A DNA stretch of 64,000 nucleotides. Source: Streptomyces sp. TSRI0107 (lineage in GTDB: Bacteria; Actinomycetota; Actinomycetes; Streptomycetales; Streptomycetaceae). Positions 15,779 through 24,643 of this stretch are shown in pieces (position 1 is the stretch's first letter; each line of letters starts with the position of its first letter). The translations under genes were made by a program, and so were the position numbers. The notes under the pieces were generated by a model. The model made no database searches and was not told where the DNA came from. It was given only the letters and a program-made list of their open reading frames with translations. The stretch covers positions 186,001-250,000 of the forward strand of contig NZ_LIVZ01000001.1 in assembly GCF_001905845.1 (NCBI RefSeq). The letters run 5' to 3'.

Positions 15779-17059
15779 GTGAACAGGACGAACGCAGCGG
15801 CGGAGGGCGCGGGCGCCAACTTGCTGGCGCTGCGCAGCCACAACACCGCCCTCGTGCTGGACCTGCTGCGCACGGCCGGCGAGGAGGGCATCAGCCGGCT
15901 GGAGCTGGCCGAACGCACCGGGCTCACCCCGCAGGCCGTCAGCAAGATCACCGCCCGGCTGCGCGCCGACGGGCTGGCCGCGGAGGCCGGCCGCCGCGCC
16001 TCCACCGGCGGCAAGCCGCGCACCGTACTCCGGCTCGTGCCGGACGCGGGCCACGCGGTCGGCGTCCACCTGGACCGGGACGAGCTGCGGGCGGTGCTGG
16101 TGGATCTCACCGGGGCGGTGGTGGCGGAGCGCCGGGCTCCGCTGGACCTGGGGGCGGGGTCGGGGGCCGTCGTGGAGGGGGTGGCGCGGGAGGTCGCGGG
16201 GGTGTTGGGTGTGGCCGCCGGGGCCGCCGGGGCCGCCGGGGCCGCCGGGGCCGCCGGGGCCGCCGGGGCCGCCGGGGCCGCCGGGGCCGCTGGGGCTGCC
16301 GGGGCGAATGGGGCCGCTGCGGCTGCCGGGGCCGCCGGGGCGAACGGGGCCGCCGAGGCGGCTGGGGCTGCCACGGGGCCCGTCGCCGACGTCGTCCTCG
16401 GTGTCGGTGTGGCCCTCCCCGGCCCCCTCGACCACGCCCGCGGCGTACTGCACCGCGTCACCGGATTCCCCGAGTGGGACGGCTTTCCGCTGCGGGACGC
16501 GCTGGCGCGGCGGCTCGGCATGCCGGTCGTCGTCGACAAGGACACCAACGCGGCCGCGCTGGGGCTGGCGGTGGGGGAGGAGGCCGGTCCCGGGGTCGGG
16601 TCGTTCGCGTACCTCCACCTCGGTACGGGCCTGGGCGCCGGGCTGGTGATCGGCGGGGGCGTGCACCGGGGCGCGCGGACCGGCGCCGGGGAGTTCGGGC
16701 ACCAGGTCGTCCAGCTCGACGGCCCGCCCTGCACCTGCGGCGGACGCGGCTGCATCGAGGCCCTCTGCCTGGCCGCCGTGGCAGGCGGCGACCTCGACGA
16801 GGCGGCGCGGGTGCTCGGCGCGGGCGCCGCCAACCTCGTCGGGCTGCTGGACATCGACCTCGTGCTCCTCGGCGGCCGTACGATCGCCGCCGCGCCGGAC
16901 GCCTTCGTACGCGGCGTCACCACCGTCCTCGACGCCCGCGCCCGGCGCGAGGGCACGCCCACCGTCCCCGTCCGGGTCGCCCCCGGCGGCGAGCGGGGCG
17001 TCGCCGAGGGCGCGGCCCAGCTGCTGCTGGCACCGCTGTTCGGGCGGGCGGAGGCCTGA
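15779..17059 (+). CDS. ROK family transcriptional repressor
   Basis: 426 aa from GTG 15779 (GGGGAG ten bases upstream; ATG 15770 is an alternative). N-terminal winged [33 protein letters not shown]. The C-terminal sugar-kinase-like fold has [30 protein letters not shown] and the zinc motif [13 protein letters not shown]. Between the two lobes lies a low-complexity (Ala-Ala-Gly)n stretch of about 55 residues encoded by a 9-bp minisatellite. It should sense a sugar or sugar phosphate and control the divergent Gfo/Idh operon through the operator at 15728-15754. Confidence 0.9.
   Translation: MNRTNAAAEGAGANLLALRSHNTALVLDLLRTAGEEGISRLELAERTGLTPQAVSKITARLRADGLAAEAGRRASTGGKPRTVLRLVPDAGHAVGVHLDRDELRAVLVDLTGAVVAERRAPLDLGAGSGAVVEGVAREVAGVLGVAAGAAGAAGAAGAAGAAGAAGAAGAAGAAGANGAAAAAGAAGANGAAEAAGAATGPVADVVLGVGVALPGPLDHARGVLHRVTGFPEWDGFPLRDALARRLGMPVVVDKDTNAAALGLAVGEEAGPGVGSFAYLHLGTGLGAGLVIGGGVHRGARTGAGEFGHQVVQLDGPPCTCGGRGCIEALCLAAVAGGDLDEAARVLGAGAANLVGLLDIDLVLLGGRTIAAAPDAFVRGVTTVLDARARREGTPTVPVRVAPGGERGVAEGAAQLLLAPLFGRAEA
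16209..16375. repeat. 9-bp minisatellite coding (AAG)n in the ROK gene
   Basis: About eight perfect GCCGCCGGG-type units run from 16214 to about 16287, followed by degenerate copies to about 16375. All changes in copy number keep the reading frame. The stretch links the DNA-binding and sensor halves and is likely hypervariable by slippage. Confidence 0.85.
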
Positions 17060-17154
17060 GCCGGGCGGAACCCTCCGCTGATCGAGCGGACTTCCCCCAC
17101 CCGCCCGGAGCGTCGCCCCGCTCTCCCCGCCCCGCCCGGCATGGTCATGTGTTC

Positions 17155-18057
17155 ATGGGACTGTTCACGAACTGTGCGAGACCGCGATCGCGCGCCCTCG
17201 TCCCGCTCTGCCTCGCAGCGGCCGCGGCTCTACTCGCCGTTCCGGCGCCGGCGCACGCGGATCCGGACTCCGTGCCCGCGTGCGTGGCGCCGGACGCGAA
17301 GGCGTTCCCGCTGACCACCCGGATCCACGGCGGCCCCGGCACCTATGTCGCCGGCGGCGGGTACGCCACCTGGTACCTGGACCTGACCAACACCACGGAC
17401 CGCGCCTGCACCGGCATCCACCCGGTGGTCGTGCTGGTCGACGAGAAGCGCGCCCTCACGCCCGCGCAGCCCCGCCTGGAGTTCTTCGACGTCCCCGGCG
17501 ACGCCTCACGTGAGGGACAGCCGCACCCGGTCCGATTCGAAGCCACCGACCGGGACGAGCTGGTCGGCGCCTTCGACGACGGCTTCCCGGGATTCACCGT
17601 CGCACCGGGCGAGACGCTGACGGTGAAGGTGCGTCTCGCGGTCACCTCCGACGCCGTGCCCAACCGGGTGACGGCCGCCGCCGCCGTCGTACAGCGCCGG
17701 GCGGACGACGGCGACTGGGTCGGGCAGTCGAACGAATACCGCTTCACGATCGACTCGGACACCGGCGCGTCTCCGGGCCGCAGCACCGGCCCAGAGGAGA
17801 CGGAGGCCGACTCCGGGACCGGGACCGGGACCGGGACCGGGGCCGACACCAGTGCGTCCCCCGGAACCGGGACGGACACCGGCACCTCCCGCGAGCCGGC
17901 GGCCACCGCGTCCCCCGGGCGCGGGGACACCACGTTCCCCGGGCGCCCGGAGGAGCTGGCCGCCACCGGCTTCCCCCCGGTCGCCCGTGCCGCCTTCGCC
18001 GTCACCGCCCTGGTCCTCGCCGGCGCGGCGCTGATCGTCCTCCGCAGACGCCCGTAA
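17155..18057 (+). CDS. Secreted surface protein with LAXTG-type sortase signal
   Basis: 300 aa. Sec signal peptide (basic start, LCLAAAAALLAVPAPAHA, cleavage after about residue 35). An IgG-like secreted domain of about 160 residues carries two possible disulphide Cys pairs. A Thr/Gly/Ser/Pro-rich stalk with GTGTGTG repeats leads to a sorting signal: LAATG (268-272), a hydrophobic helix and RRRP. LAXTG is the motif used by actinobacterial class E sortases, so the protein is probably wall-anchored. Ligand unknown. The ribosome-binding site is weak. Confidence 0.85.
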   Translation: MGLFTNCARPRSRALVPLCLAAAAALLAVPAPAHADPDSVPACVAPDAKAFPLTTRIHGGPGTYVAGGGYATWYLDLTNTTDRACTGIHPVVVLVDEKRALTPAQPRLEFFDVPGDASREGQPHPVRFEATDRDELVGAFDDGFPGFTVAPGETLTVKVRLAVTSDAVPNRVTAAAAVVQRRADDGDWVGQSNEYRFTIDSDTGASPGRSTGPEETEADSGTGTGTGTGADTSASPGTGTDTGTSREPAATASPGRGDTTFPGRPEELAATGFPPVARAAFAVTALVLAGAALIVLRRRP

Positions 18058-18135
18058 GACCGGTCCCGCCCCCCGGGCCCTCGGCCCGCCCCACCTCCAC
18101 CCCAGCCCGTAACTCCCGTCTGCGACGATCCCCCC

Positions 18136-18196
18136 GTGGACTACCCGAACGACCAGGCCCCCGGCGCCCCCGTCCGCTACGGCATCCCGGAGGGGC
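18136..18196 (+). pseudogene. Start of a lost gene, possibly a GntR regulator
   Basis: A GTG-initiated frame begins VDYPNDQAPGAPVRYGIPEG and then runs straight into a different frame of a binding-protein tail, as if a deletion had joined two genes near 18194-18197. The first 20 residues recall Streptomyces GntR regulators of phosphonate-type loci; that identification is from memory and weak. Confidence 0.4.
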
Positions 18197-18954
18197 CTGC
18201 TCCAGAAGTACACGCCGAAGGGCGCCGACGAGGTGGGCGGCGCCGACAAGGCCGCGAACGGCACCTGGACCTCCGTCGTCAACAACTACTTCGGGTTCGT
18301 CTACAACAAGAAGGAGCTGAAGCAGGCCCCCACCACCTGGGAGGAACTGCTCGACGGCAGGTACGAGGACAAGCTCCAGTACTCCACCCCGGGCGTCGCC
18401 GGCGACGGCACCGCCGTCCTCATCAAGGCCATGCACGACTTCGGCGGCGAGCAGCCCGCCCTGGACTACCTGGCCGACCTCCAGGCCAACAACGTCGGCC
18501 CGTCCGCCTCCACCGGCAAGCTCGCCCCCAAGGTCGACAAGGGCGAACTGCTGGTGGCCAACGGCGACGTCCAGATGAACTTCGCCCAGTCCAGGACCAT
18601 GCCCAACCTCGGCATCTGGTTCCCGGCCCGCGAGGGCGGCGAGCCCACCACCTTCGCCCTGCCGTACGCGGCGGGCCTGGTCACGGACGCCCCGCACTCC
18701 GAGAACGGCAGGAAGCTCCTCGACCACCTGCTCGGCCGGAAGGCGCAGCGGCAGGTCAGCGAGATCGGCGGCGGCTTCGCGGCCCGCCAGGACGTCAAGG
18801 CCACCGACGCCGACGCGATCGCCCTGGCGAGGCTGATGGACGGCGTGGAGATCGTCGAACCCGACTGGAACGACATCGACCGGAACCTGACCTCGTACGT
18901 CGACGCCTGGAAGTCGGCGACGGCAGCTGAGCGGCCGGCACGGGTACCCGGTGA
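18197..18954 (+). pseudogene. C-terminal remnant of a 2-aminoethylphosphonate-type ABC substrate-binding protein
   Basis: The frame starting LLQKYTPKGADEVGGADK reads about 250 residues of a periplasmic-binding-protein C-terminus: TWTSVVNNYFGFVYNKKEL, TWEELLDGRYEDKLQYSTPG, FAQSRTMPNLGIWFPAREGG and LTSYVDAWKSAT. This is the Fe3+/2-AEP binding-protein family. No signal peptide, N-domain or start is present. The natural stop also appears lost: TGA exists only in another frame (18928-18930), so this frame continues into the next gene. No permease or ATPase genes remain nearby. Interpreted as a deletion scar. Confidence 0.75.
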
Positions 18955-19057
18955 TCGACGGGGTCGGATCCGGCCGGTCCTGACTAGGCTGGGGACGTCG
19001 GTACGCCGTGGTTCCGGCGCCCCAGTACATCCGCACGTACGCCAGGAGTTGCAGCAC

Positions 19058-19837
19058 ATGGCAGACCGCAGGCCCATCGAGTCGTGGCTCACCGACATGG
19101 ACGGTGTACTGATCCACGAGGGCGTACCGATCCCCGGCGCCGACGCGTTCATCAAGAAGCTGCGCGACTCCGGCAAGCCGTTCCTGGTCCTCACCAACAA
19201 CTCGATCTACACCCCGCGCGACCTGCACGCCCGGCTGAACCGCATGGGCCTGGAAGTGCCGATCGAGAACATCTGGACCTCGGCCCTTGCCACCGCCAAG
19301 TTCCTCGACGACCAGCGCCCCGGCGGCTCCGCCTACGTCATCGGCGAGGCCGGTCTGACCACCGCGCTGCACGACATCGGCTACATCCTCACCGACCACG
19401 AGCCGGACTACGTCGTCCTCGGCGAGACCCGCACGTACTCCTTCGAGGCCATGACCAAGGCGGTCCGCCTGATCAACGGCGGCGCCCGGTTCATCTGCAC
19501 CAACCCCGACGAGACCGGCCCGTCCACCGAGGGCCCGCTGCCCGCCACCGGCGCGGTCGCCGCGCTCATCACCAAGGCGACCGGCCGCAAGCCGTACTTC
19601 GCGGGCAAGCCGAACCCGCTGATGATGCGCACCGGCCTCAACGCGATCGGCGCCCACTCCGAGACCAGCGCGATGATCGGCGACCGCATGGACACCGACG
19701 TGCTCGCGGGCATCGAGGCCGGCATGCAGACGTTCCTCGTCCTCACCGGCCTGACCGCGCCGGAGCAGGTCGAGAACTTCCCGTACCGGCCGTCCAAGGT
19801 CGTGGACTCGATCGCGGATCTGGTGGACCGGGTCTAG
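19058..19837 (+). CDS. HAD-IIA family hydrolase (NagD-like)
   Basis: 259 aa with GGAG nine bases before ATG. HAD motif I is WLTDMDGVLIHEG (nucleophile Asp13, acid Asp15), motif II FLVLTNNS, motif III in GKPNPLMM and motif IV AMIGDRMDTDVLAGIEAG. The C2a cap is typical of NagD/PGP-like phosphatases acting on small phosphate esters. It may once have belonged to the phosphonate-type locus whose binding-protein remnant precedes it and is open in the same frame. The stop TAG is part of a CTAG followed by a sequence matching the end of the mobile element at 35520. Confidence 0.9.
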   Translation: MADRRPIESWLTDMDGVLIHEGVPIPGADAFIKKLRDSGKPFLVLTNNSIYTPRDLHARLNRMGLEVPIENIWTSALATAKFLDDQRPGGSAYVIGEAGLTTALHDIGYILTDHEPDYVVLGETRTYSFEAMTKAVRLINGGARFICTNPDETGPSTEGPLPATGAVAALITKATGRKPYFAGKPNPLMMRTGLNAIGAHSETSAMIGDRMDTDVLAGIEAGMQTFLVLTGLTAPEQVENFPYRPSKVVDSIADLVDRV

Positions 19838-19848
19838 GGGGTGTCTCG
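19834..19848. mobile_element. Solo 15-bp end of the CTAG-inserting element
   Basis: CTAGGGGGTGTCTCG begins in the HAD gene's stop codon and is identical to the reverse complement of the right end of the element at 35329-35520. No second end is seen within the 133-bp gap, so this is at most a remnant. Confidence 0.45.
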
Positions 19849-19970
19849 GGCGAAAGAGAGGCCCTAAACCACCCGGGCGGTGAAGCTCACCCGTTCGGAG
19901 CAGTCCGGGCCTCGCTGAGGATGCGGGACCCGGTCCTGCGGGGGAGTCTCCAGGTGTCTGGAGGTTCACG

Positions 19971-20711
19971 ATGAGTTCACTGCGACTCACTCTCAGTACC
20001 GGAGTCCTCGCTGCCGCCACCGCGCTCACCCCGGCGGCGGCCCAGGCGGCGGACGGCGGCGGTGTGCAGGCCAGGCCCGCGTCACCCGCACCCGGCGGCG
20101 ACATCGCGCTCCGGGTTCCCGGCTGCACCGGCAGGACCGGAACCGCCGTCTCGGACGCGTTCGTCAGCGACGCCCGCCTCACCGGCGCCGACGGCACCCT
20201 CAGCGGAGAGACCCGGGTCCGCTCGACGGCCCGGCCGGGCCCCTACGACGTCCGGATCAGCTGCGGCGACAAGTACCTGAGGACCCGCCTCACCATCGGC
20301 GGCGGCACCATCGCCCACCCGGCCGCCCCCGCCTCACCGAGCGCGCCGGCGGACGAGGCTGAGGCCGCCGAAGCCGCCGAAGCCGCTGAAGCCGCCGAAG
20401 CAGGCGAGGCCGCCGAGGTCGGCGGCGCGGCCGAGGTCAGCGGCACCGGCGAGGTCAGTGGCGCCGCCGAGGCCGGTGGCACCACCGAAGCCGCCCCCGC
20501 CCTGCCGACGGGCCTCGCCCTGCCCACGGCCCTCGCCTCACCGACCGCCCCGGTCAGCGCGGGCGGCGGCGGGACCGCGCGGCTCTCGGCGGTGGACGCC
20601 GGCTCGACCGGCCCCAACGCCGCCCACGCGGTCACCGGACTGCTCCTCGCGGCCGGCGCCGCCGTGGTCGTCGTGGCCCGCGGCGCCCGCCGGAGCCGCA
20701 GGACGGACTGA
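19971..20711 (+). CDS. Secreted protein with Ala/Glu repeats, partner of class F sortase
   Basis: 246 aa behind GGAGG. Signal peptide LSTGVLAAATALTPAAAQA; an Ig-like domain of about 90 residues with two Cys (VPGCTG and ISCGDK); an (Ala-Glu)-rich linker (AEAAEAAEAAEAAEAGEAAEV); then a C-terminal hydrophobic helix (TGLLLAAGAAVVVVARGA) and RRSRR tail. There is no LPXTG, so it is membrane-anchored rather than clearly sorted. Its gene is two bases upstream of the class F sortase gene, so the pair is cotranscribed and probably works together at the cell surface. Confidence 0.8.
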   Translation: MSSLRLTLSTGVLAAATALTPAAAQAADGGGVQARPASPAPGGDIALRVPGCTGRTGTAVSDAFVSDARLTGADGTLSGETRVRSTARPGPYDVRISCGDKYLRTRLTIGGGTIAHPAAPASPSAPADEAEAAEAAEAAEAAEAGEAAEVGGAAEVSGTGEVSGAAEAGGTTEAAPALPTGLALPTALASPTAPVSAGGGGTARLSAVDAGSTGPNAAHAVTGLLLAAGAAVVVVARGARRSRRTD

Positions 20712-20713
20712 CC

Positions 20714-21385
20714 ATGACCATGTCCGACCGGGAACCCTCCTCCGGCAGCGGGCGGCTCGTCATGGGCGTGGCCTGGGCGGTGCTGCTGCTCGGGCTGTGG
20801 CTGTGGGGCCGTGAGGTGACCGACGTACGGCACGGGATATCCGGGCCGAAGACCGGCGACATGGCGGCGGTCGGGCGTCCCCCCGACGTCCGGCTACCGC
20901 CCGCCACCTCCCCGCTCGGCGCGGCGCGGCCCCAGCGCCTCGACATCCCCGGGCTCGGCATCACGGCGCCCGTGGTGGCGCGCGGCCTCGACGGCCAGGG
21001 CGCGGTCGACCCGCCGCCGTACGACCAGCCGGGCGTCGTCGGCTGGTACGCGGCGGGCACCGCCCCCGGCGCGGCCGGCACCGCCCTGCTGGTCGGCCAT
21101 GTCGACACCGAGACCCGGCCGGCCGTCTTCTACAAGCTCAGCGCGCTGCGCGCCGGGCAGACGATCCGGGTGGTCCGCGCCGACGCCAAGGTCGCCGAGT
21201 TCACCGTCGACGACATCCAGGTCGTCACCCGGGACCGCTTCGACGCCCAACAGGCCTACGGGCCGCGCAAGGAGGGCCGCGCCGAACTCCGGCTGATCAC
21301 CTGCGGCGGCAGCTTCGACCGGACCAGCCGCAGCTACACCGCCAACGTCATCGTCTCGGCCTACCTCACGGGAACGGGACTCTGA
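20714..21385 (+). CDS. Class F sortase
   Basis: 223 aa. One N-terminal membrane anchor (about residues 14-31), then a sortase beta-barrel with His129 (LLVGHVDT), Cys197 (LITCGGSF) and an Arg at 203 or 206 (DRTSRSYTANVIV). This is the class F arrangement common in actinobacteria. It is a transpeptidase of the outer membrane face. No classical LPXTG substrate is adjacent; the secreted protein immediately upstream and the LAATG protein at 17155-18057 are the nearest candidates. Confidence 0.9.
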   Translation: MTMSDREPSSGSGRLVMGVAWAVLLLGLWLWGREVTDVRHGISGPKTGDMAAVGRPPDVRLPPATSPLGAARPQRLDIPGLGITAPVVARGLDGQGAVDPPPYDQPGVVGWYAAGTAPGAAGTALLVGHVDTETRPAVFYKLSALRAGQTIRVVRADAKVAEFTVDDIQVVTRDRFDAQQAYGPRKEGRAELRLITCGGSFDRTSRSYTANVIVSAYLTGTGL

Positions 21386-21449
21386 CCCGGCTCGCCGACT
21401 TATGTCAGGATTGAACCCCGGTGGAACAGTGCACCCAAGGGGGAGTTGG

Positions 21450-22478
21450 ATGTACGGCAGCAGGGGGGCGGCCGGAGCACGGGCGACCGCGGTGGTGCTG
21501 GGGGCGGCACTGCTGGTCGCGGGATGCTCGTCCGGCGACAAGGACGATCCGGAGCCGGACGGCGCGGCCGGCGCCGAGATCACTCAACAGCCCAAGAACA
21601 TCGCCCCGTTCTGGGTCAACCCGGACGGCAACGCGGCCGAGCAGGTCGCCGACTACCAGGCGGCCGGCAAGGACTCCGAGGCCGAGCAGATCCGCAAGAT
21701 AGCGCAGCAACCGACCGGCGAGTGGATCAGCCCGGAGAGCCCCGAGCAGGAGGCCCGCGGCTTCACCGAGGCCGCCGCGAAGGCCGACCGCACGGCGCTG
21801 CTCGTCCTCTACAACATCCCGCACCGCGACTGCGGTCAGTACTCCGGCGGCGGCGCCGCCGACGGAAACGCCTACCGGGCCTGGATCGACGGGGTCGCCC
21901 AGGGCATCGGCGACCGCGCGGCCACGGTCGTCCTGGAGCCGGACGCGGTGCTGCACCTGGTGGACGGCTGCACTCCGGGCGAGTTCCACGAGGAGCGCTA
22001 CGACCTCCTCAAGTACGCCGTCGGCAAGCTGAAGTCCCTCAAGGCCACCAAGGTCTACCTGGACGCGGGCAACGCCGGCTGGGGCCACCCCGACCAGATC
22101 TTCGACCCCCTCCGGCGAGCGGGTATCGCCGAGGCCGACGGCTTCTCGGTGAACGTCTCCAACTTCTACTCCACCGAGGAGTCCATCGCCTACGGCAAGG
22201 CCCTCTCCACGAAGGTCGGCGGCAAGCCCTTCGTCATCGACACCAGCCGCAACGGCAACGGCCCCTACACCGAGGGCAACCCCGACGAGCGCTGGTGCAA
22301 CCCGCCGGGCCGGGCCCTCGGCGAAACCCCGACGACGAAGACCGCCGACCCTCTCGTGGACGCCTACCTGTGGGTCAAGCGCCCGGGAGAGTCGGACGGA
22401 GAGTGCAAAGGCGGCCCGAAGGCGGGCGAGTGGTGGCCGGCCTACGCCCTGAAACTGGCGCAGGGGTCGACGCCCTAG
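21450..22478 (+). CDS. GH6 endoglucanase lipoprotein of the tip-glycan locus
   Basis: 342 aa; GGGGAG five bases before ATG 21450. Lipobox LLVAGC (Cys acylated). GH6 features: FWVNPDGNAAEQV, TALLVLYNIPHRDCGQYSGGGA, VVLEPDAVLHL with the catalytic Asp, YLDAGNAGWGHPD, FSVNVSNFYSTEESIAYG, FVIDTSRNGNGP and WCNPPGRALG. It hydrolyses beta-1,4-glucan. Its position beside glxA and cslA matches the S. coelicolor SCO2836-SCO2838 group, where it is thought to trim the glucan made at hyphal tips. It is convergent with glxA, with a mobile element between them. Confidence 0.9.
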   Translation: MYGSRGAAGARATAVVLGAALLVAGCSSGDKDDPEPDGAAGAEITQQPKNIAPFWVNPDGNAAEQVADYQAAGKDSEAEQIRKIAQQPTGEWISPESPEQEARGFTEAAAKADRTALLVLYNIPHRDCGQYSGGGAADGNAYRAWIDGVAQGIGDRAATVVLEPDAVLHLVDGCTPGEFHEERYDLLKYAVGKLKSLKATKVYLDAGNAGWGHPDQIFDPLRRAGIAEADGFSVNVSNFYSTEESIAYGKALSTKVGGKPFVIDTSRNGNGPYTEGNPDERWCNPPGRALGETPTTKTADPLVDAYLWVKRPGESDGECKGGPKAGEWWPAYALKLAQGSTP

Positions 22479-22519
22479 CGGCGCGACCGGCCACACTCAC
22501 CCGTCGGCCGCCGGCGACG

Positions 22520-22709
22520 CTAGGCCCTGTCGTTTGGATCACCCCGGCGTCGCGGGGTCTGGCACGCCCATCTGCCGCGTTGTCGTCGGTCCCCGACGCT
22601 CCGCGTCGACTCCCTCCTCCGCCTTGCAGCTGCACGCACCAGACCCCGCTCGACTCGGCCAAGACATACCGTTCCTCACAGCCGGCCTGATCCAAACGAC
22701 AGGGCCTAG
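22520..22709. mobile_element. 190-bp MITE-like element with perfect 22-bp inverted ends
   Basis: The ends (22520-22541 and 22688-22709) are perfect inverted repeats beginning CTAGGCCCTGTCGTTTGG. The interior has no coding capacity for a transposase and contains the segment CCGCGTTGTCGTC shared with the element at 35329-35520. CTAG at each end may be the duplicated target. The right-hand CTAG also forms the TAG stop of glxA. Confidence 0.85.
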
Positions 22710-24643
22710 GGGACCCGGACCCACTGCGCCTCACTCGGCGTCCCCTGGTCGTCGTCGACGAACAGCATGTACCACCCCGCCTGCACCAGATTCCGGTTCT
22801 CCGGCACCGTCACGGTCACCTTGTTCCCGGACGTCTCGAAGTCCAGCGCGATGGACCGCTGATCCACGTCCGTCACATGCGTCGACGCGCTCGGCCGGAT
22901 CAACCGCACCTTCTTGATCGACGACGCGTGCTGCGAGGTGAACGTCCCCGACTCGCCGCGTTCGATCGTCCGCGGCCCCCCGGACAGCGACGGCCGTGAC
23001 CCCCGGAACAGGTACGGCGGCTTGTAGATCTCGATCCGCTGCTCGAACTCCCCCGGCTTGCTGTTCGCCTTGTCCGCGAACAGCGAGTCGGACCCGAAGA
23101 ACATCACCGATCCGTCCGGCAGCAGGATCGACCCGGAGTGGTAGTTCCGGCCCACCAGCGGATCGGCGACCCGGTCGAACGTGTTGCTCTCGGGCCGGTA
23201 CAGCCGGGCCTCCAGGATGTTGGAGTCACCCCGCCCCCGGTAGTCCTCCGATCCGCCGGACACCAGCACGCTGTCGTCGGGCAGCACCGAGGCCTGCGGG
23301 TACCGCGTCCCCTTGTCCATCGAGGGCCCGTCCACGAAACGGGGCTGATCGGCCTTCAGGTCGACGATCCGGGTCTTCTCGCTCGACAGCTTGGACTCGC
23401 CTACGCCGCCCCCGCCGATCACCATGTACTTCTCGTCCTGCGCCGGCGGCAGCAGCACCGTCCCCGAGGTCTCCATCCGGTCGGCGTGGCTCAGCCCGGG
23501 GATCTTGGTGAACTTGTTGCTGTCCACGTCCCAGACGCCCGGCTCACGCCCGACGTCGTCGGGCCCGTAGCCGGCGTTCGAACCCGAGTAGAACACCTTG
23601 CCGTTCTGCATCAGGAACAGCGCCGGGTACGTCGGGAACTGCCGGACCTTCTCGGTGTACGTCCACTTCTTGGTCTTCGGGTCGTAGACCTCGTTCTTGC
23701 CCGGCACCAGCTGGCCGATGTCGTCGAGACCGGAGACGCTGAGGATCTTCCCGTCGCTCAGCGTGGTGAGCGTCGGATACCAGCGGGCCTCCTTCATCGG
23801 GTCGACCTTGATGTACTTCTCGGCGACGACGTCGAACTCGTAGGCATCCCGGATGCCCTGGAAGTCCTTCTTGTCCAGGGCGAGTTTCTGCGCGATACCG
23901 TAGGTGTTGCGGGCGTCCACCCCGGTAAGGCCCTGCACGCGGTAATTGTCCTGCGTGCCCGTCTCGTACTTGGCGCCGCTCTTCTCCGCCTCGACGTAGA
24001 TCCGGCCGAGGCCGGGGTCGTTGCGCAGGAACCTGCCGGTCTCCTTGTCGAAGACCTTCTTCGCGCGCGGCACCAGCACCGGGTCCTTGGAGACGAATGT
24101 CCTGCCGTTCTCCTTGCCGGTGAATTCGGTCCCGGCGGGCAGCGTGATCGGCTTGTCCGGGTTCTCGTTGTGGACGATCATCAGGCCGCCGGCCTTGGTG
24201 ACGTCACCCTTCAGTTTCTCGTACCGCTTGGTCCCGCCCGCGATCAGCAGATTTCCGTCGGCCAGCTGGGTGTGTCCGGTGCAGAACAGATCGCTCGGCG
24301 TTGGCACCTTTTTGATGGTGTTCTTGACCGGGTCCCAGATTCGGGTGTCGAACTTCTTTTCGTCGAAGTTGTCCTGGTTGTTTCCGGAGCCCGCGACGAG
24401 CAGCACCTTTCCGGTGCGCAGCAGCGCCGCGTGAATGGTGTTCTGCCGGTATTCCTCGGGAAATTCGACGATCTTCCAGTGGCCGTTCTCCGCTTTGTAC
24501 TCGGGTCTGTTGATCTGGTACTGGTGATACTTCTCGGTCCCGAAGCGGTACAGCCACGGCCCGTTCATCCCGGCCAGCGCGACTACCACCGCCGTGCCTA
24601 TCGCGAGTCGACGGGCACGGCGGTGGCCGGCACGGTCGTTCAT
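22706..24643 (-). CDS. glxA: Mono-copper radical oxidase GlxA (galactose-oxidase-like)
   Basis: 645 aa. N-terminal membrane anchor (about residues 11-27), beta-propeller and a C-terminal Ig-like domain. Radical-copper residues are in place: Cys121 (DLFCTGHTQ) for the Cys-Tyr crosslink with Tyr289 beside Trp288 (EARWYPTL), and Tyr501-His502 (GRNYHSGSILLPDG). GlxA oxidises glycans at growing tips of Streptomyces and is needed with CslA for tip glycan and normal development. Its ATG overlaps the cslA stop (ATGA). The stop codon lies in the inverted repeat of a mobile element. Confidence 0.93.
   Translation of the reverse strand: MNDRAGHRRARRLAIGTAVVVALAGMNGPWLYRFGTEKYHQYQINRPEYKAENGHWKIVEFPEEYRQNTIHAALLRTGKVLLVAGSGNNQDNFDEKKFDTRIWDPVKNTIKKVPTPSDLFCTGHTQLADGNLLIAGGTKRYEKLKGDVTKAGGLMIVHNENPDKPITLPAGTEFTGKENGRTFVSKDPVLVPRAKKVFDKETGRFLRNDPGLGRIYVEAEKSGAKYETGTQDNYRVQGLTGVDARNTYGIAQKLALDKKDFQGIRDAYEFDVVAEKYIKVDPMKEARWYPTLTTLSDGKILSVSGLDDIGQLVPGKNEVYDPKTKKWTYTEKVRQFPTYPALFLMQNGKVFYSGSNAGYGPDDVGREPGVWDVDSNKFTKIPGLSHADRMETSGTVLLPPAQDEKYMVIGGGGVGESKLSSEKTRIVDLKADQPRFVDGPSMDKGTRYPQASVLPDDSVLVSGGSEDYRGRGDSNILEARLYRPESNTFDRVADPLVGRNYHSGSILLPDGSVMFFGSDSLFADKANSKPGEFEQRIEIYKPPYLFRGSRPSLSGGPRTIERGESGTFTSQHASSIKKVRLIRPSASTHVTDVDQRSIALDFETSGNKVTVTVPENRNLVQAGWYMLFVDDDQGTPSEAQWVRVP

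Noticed and set aside
16209..16375. CRISPR-like regular repeats
   Set aside because: Unit is 9 bp with no spacers, and the repeat lies within a coding frame; it is a minisatellite. No CRISPR array is present anywhere in the window.
14101..17148. 1015-codon minus-strand frame joining the UPF0303 gene to sequence opposite the ROK gene
   Set aside because: Only its last 160 codons are the UPF0303 protein; the remainder is a shadow with Pro/Ala/Ser repeats.
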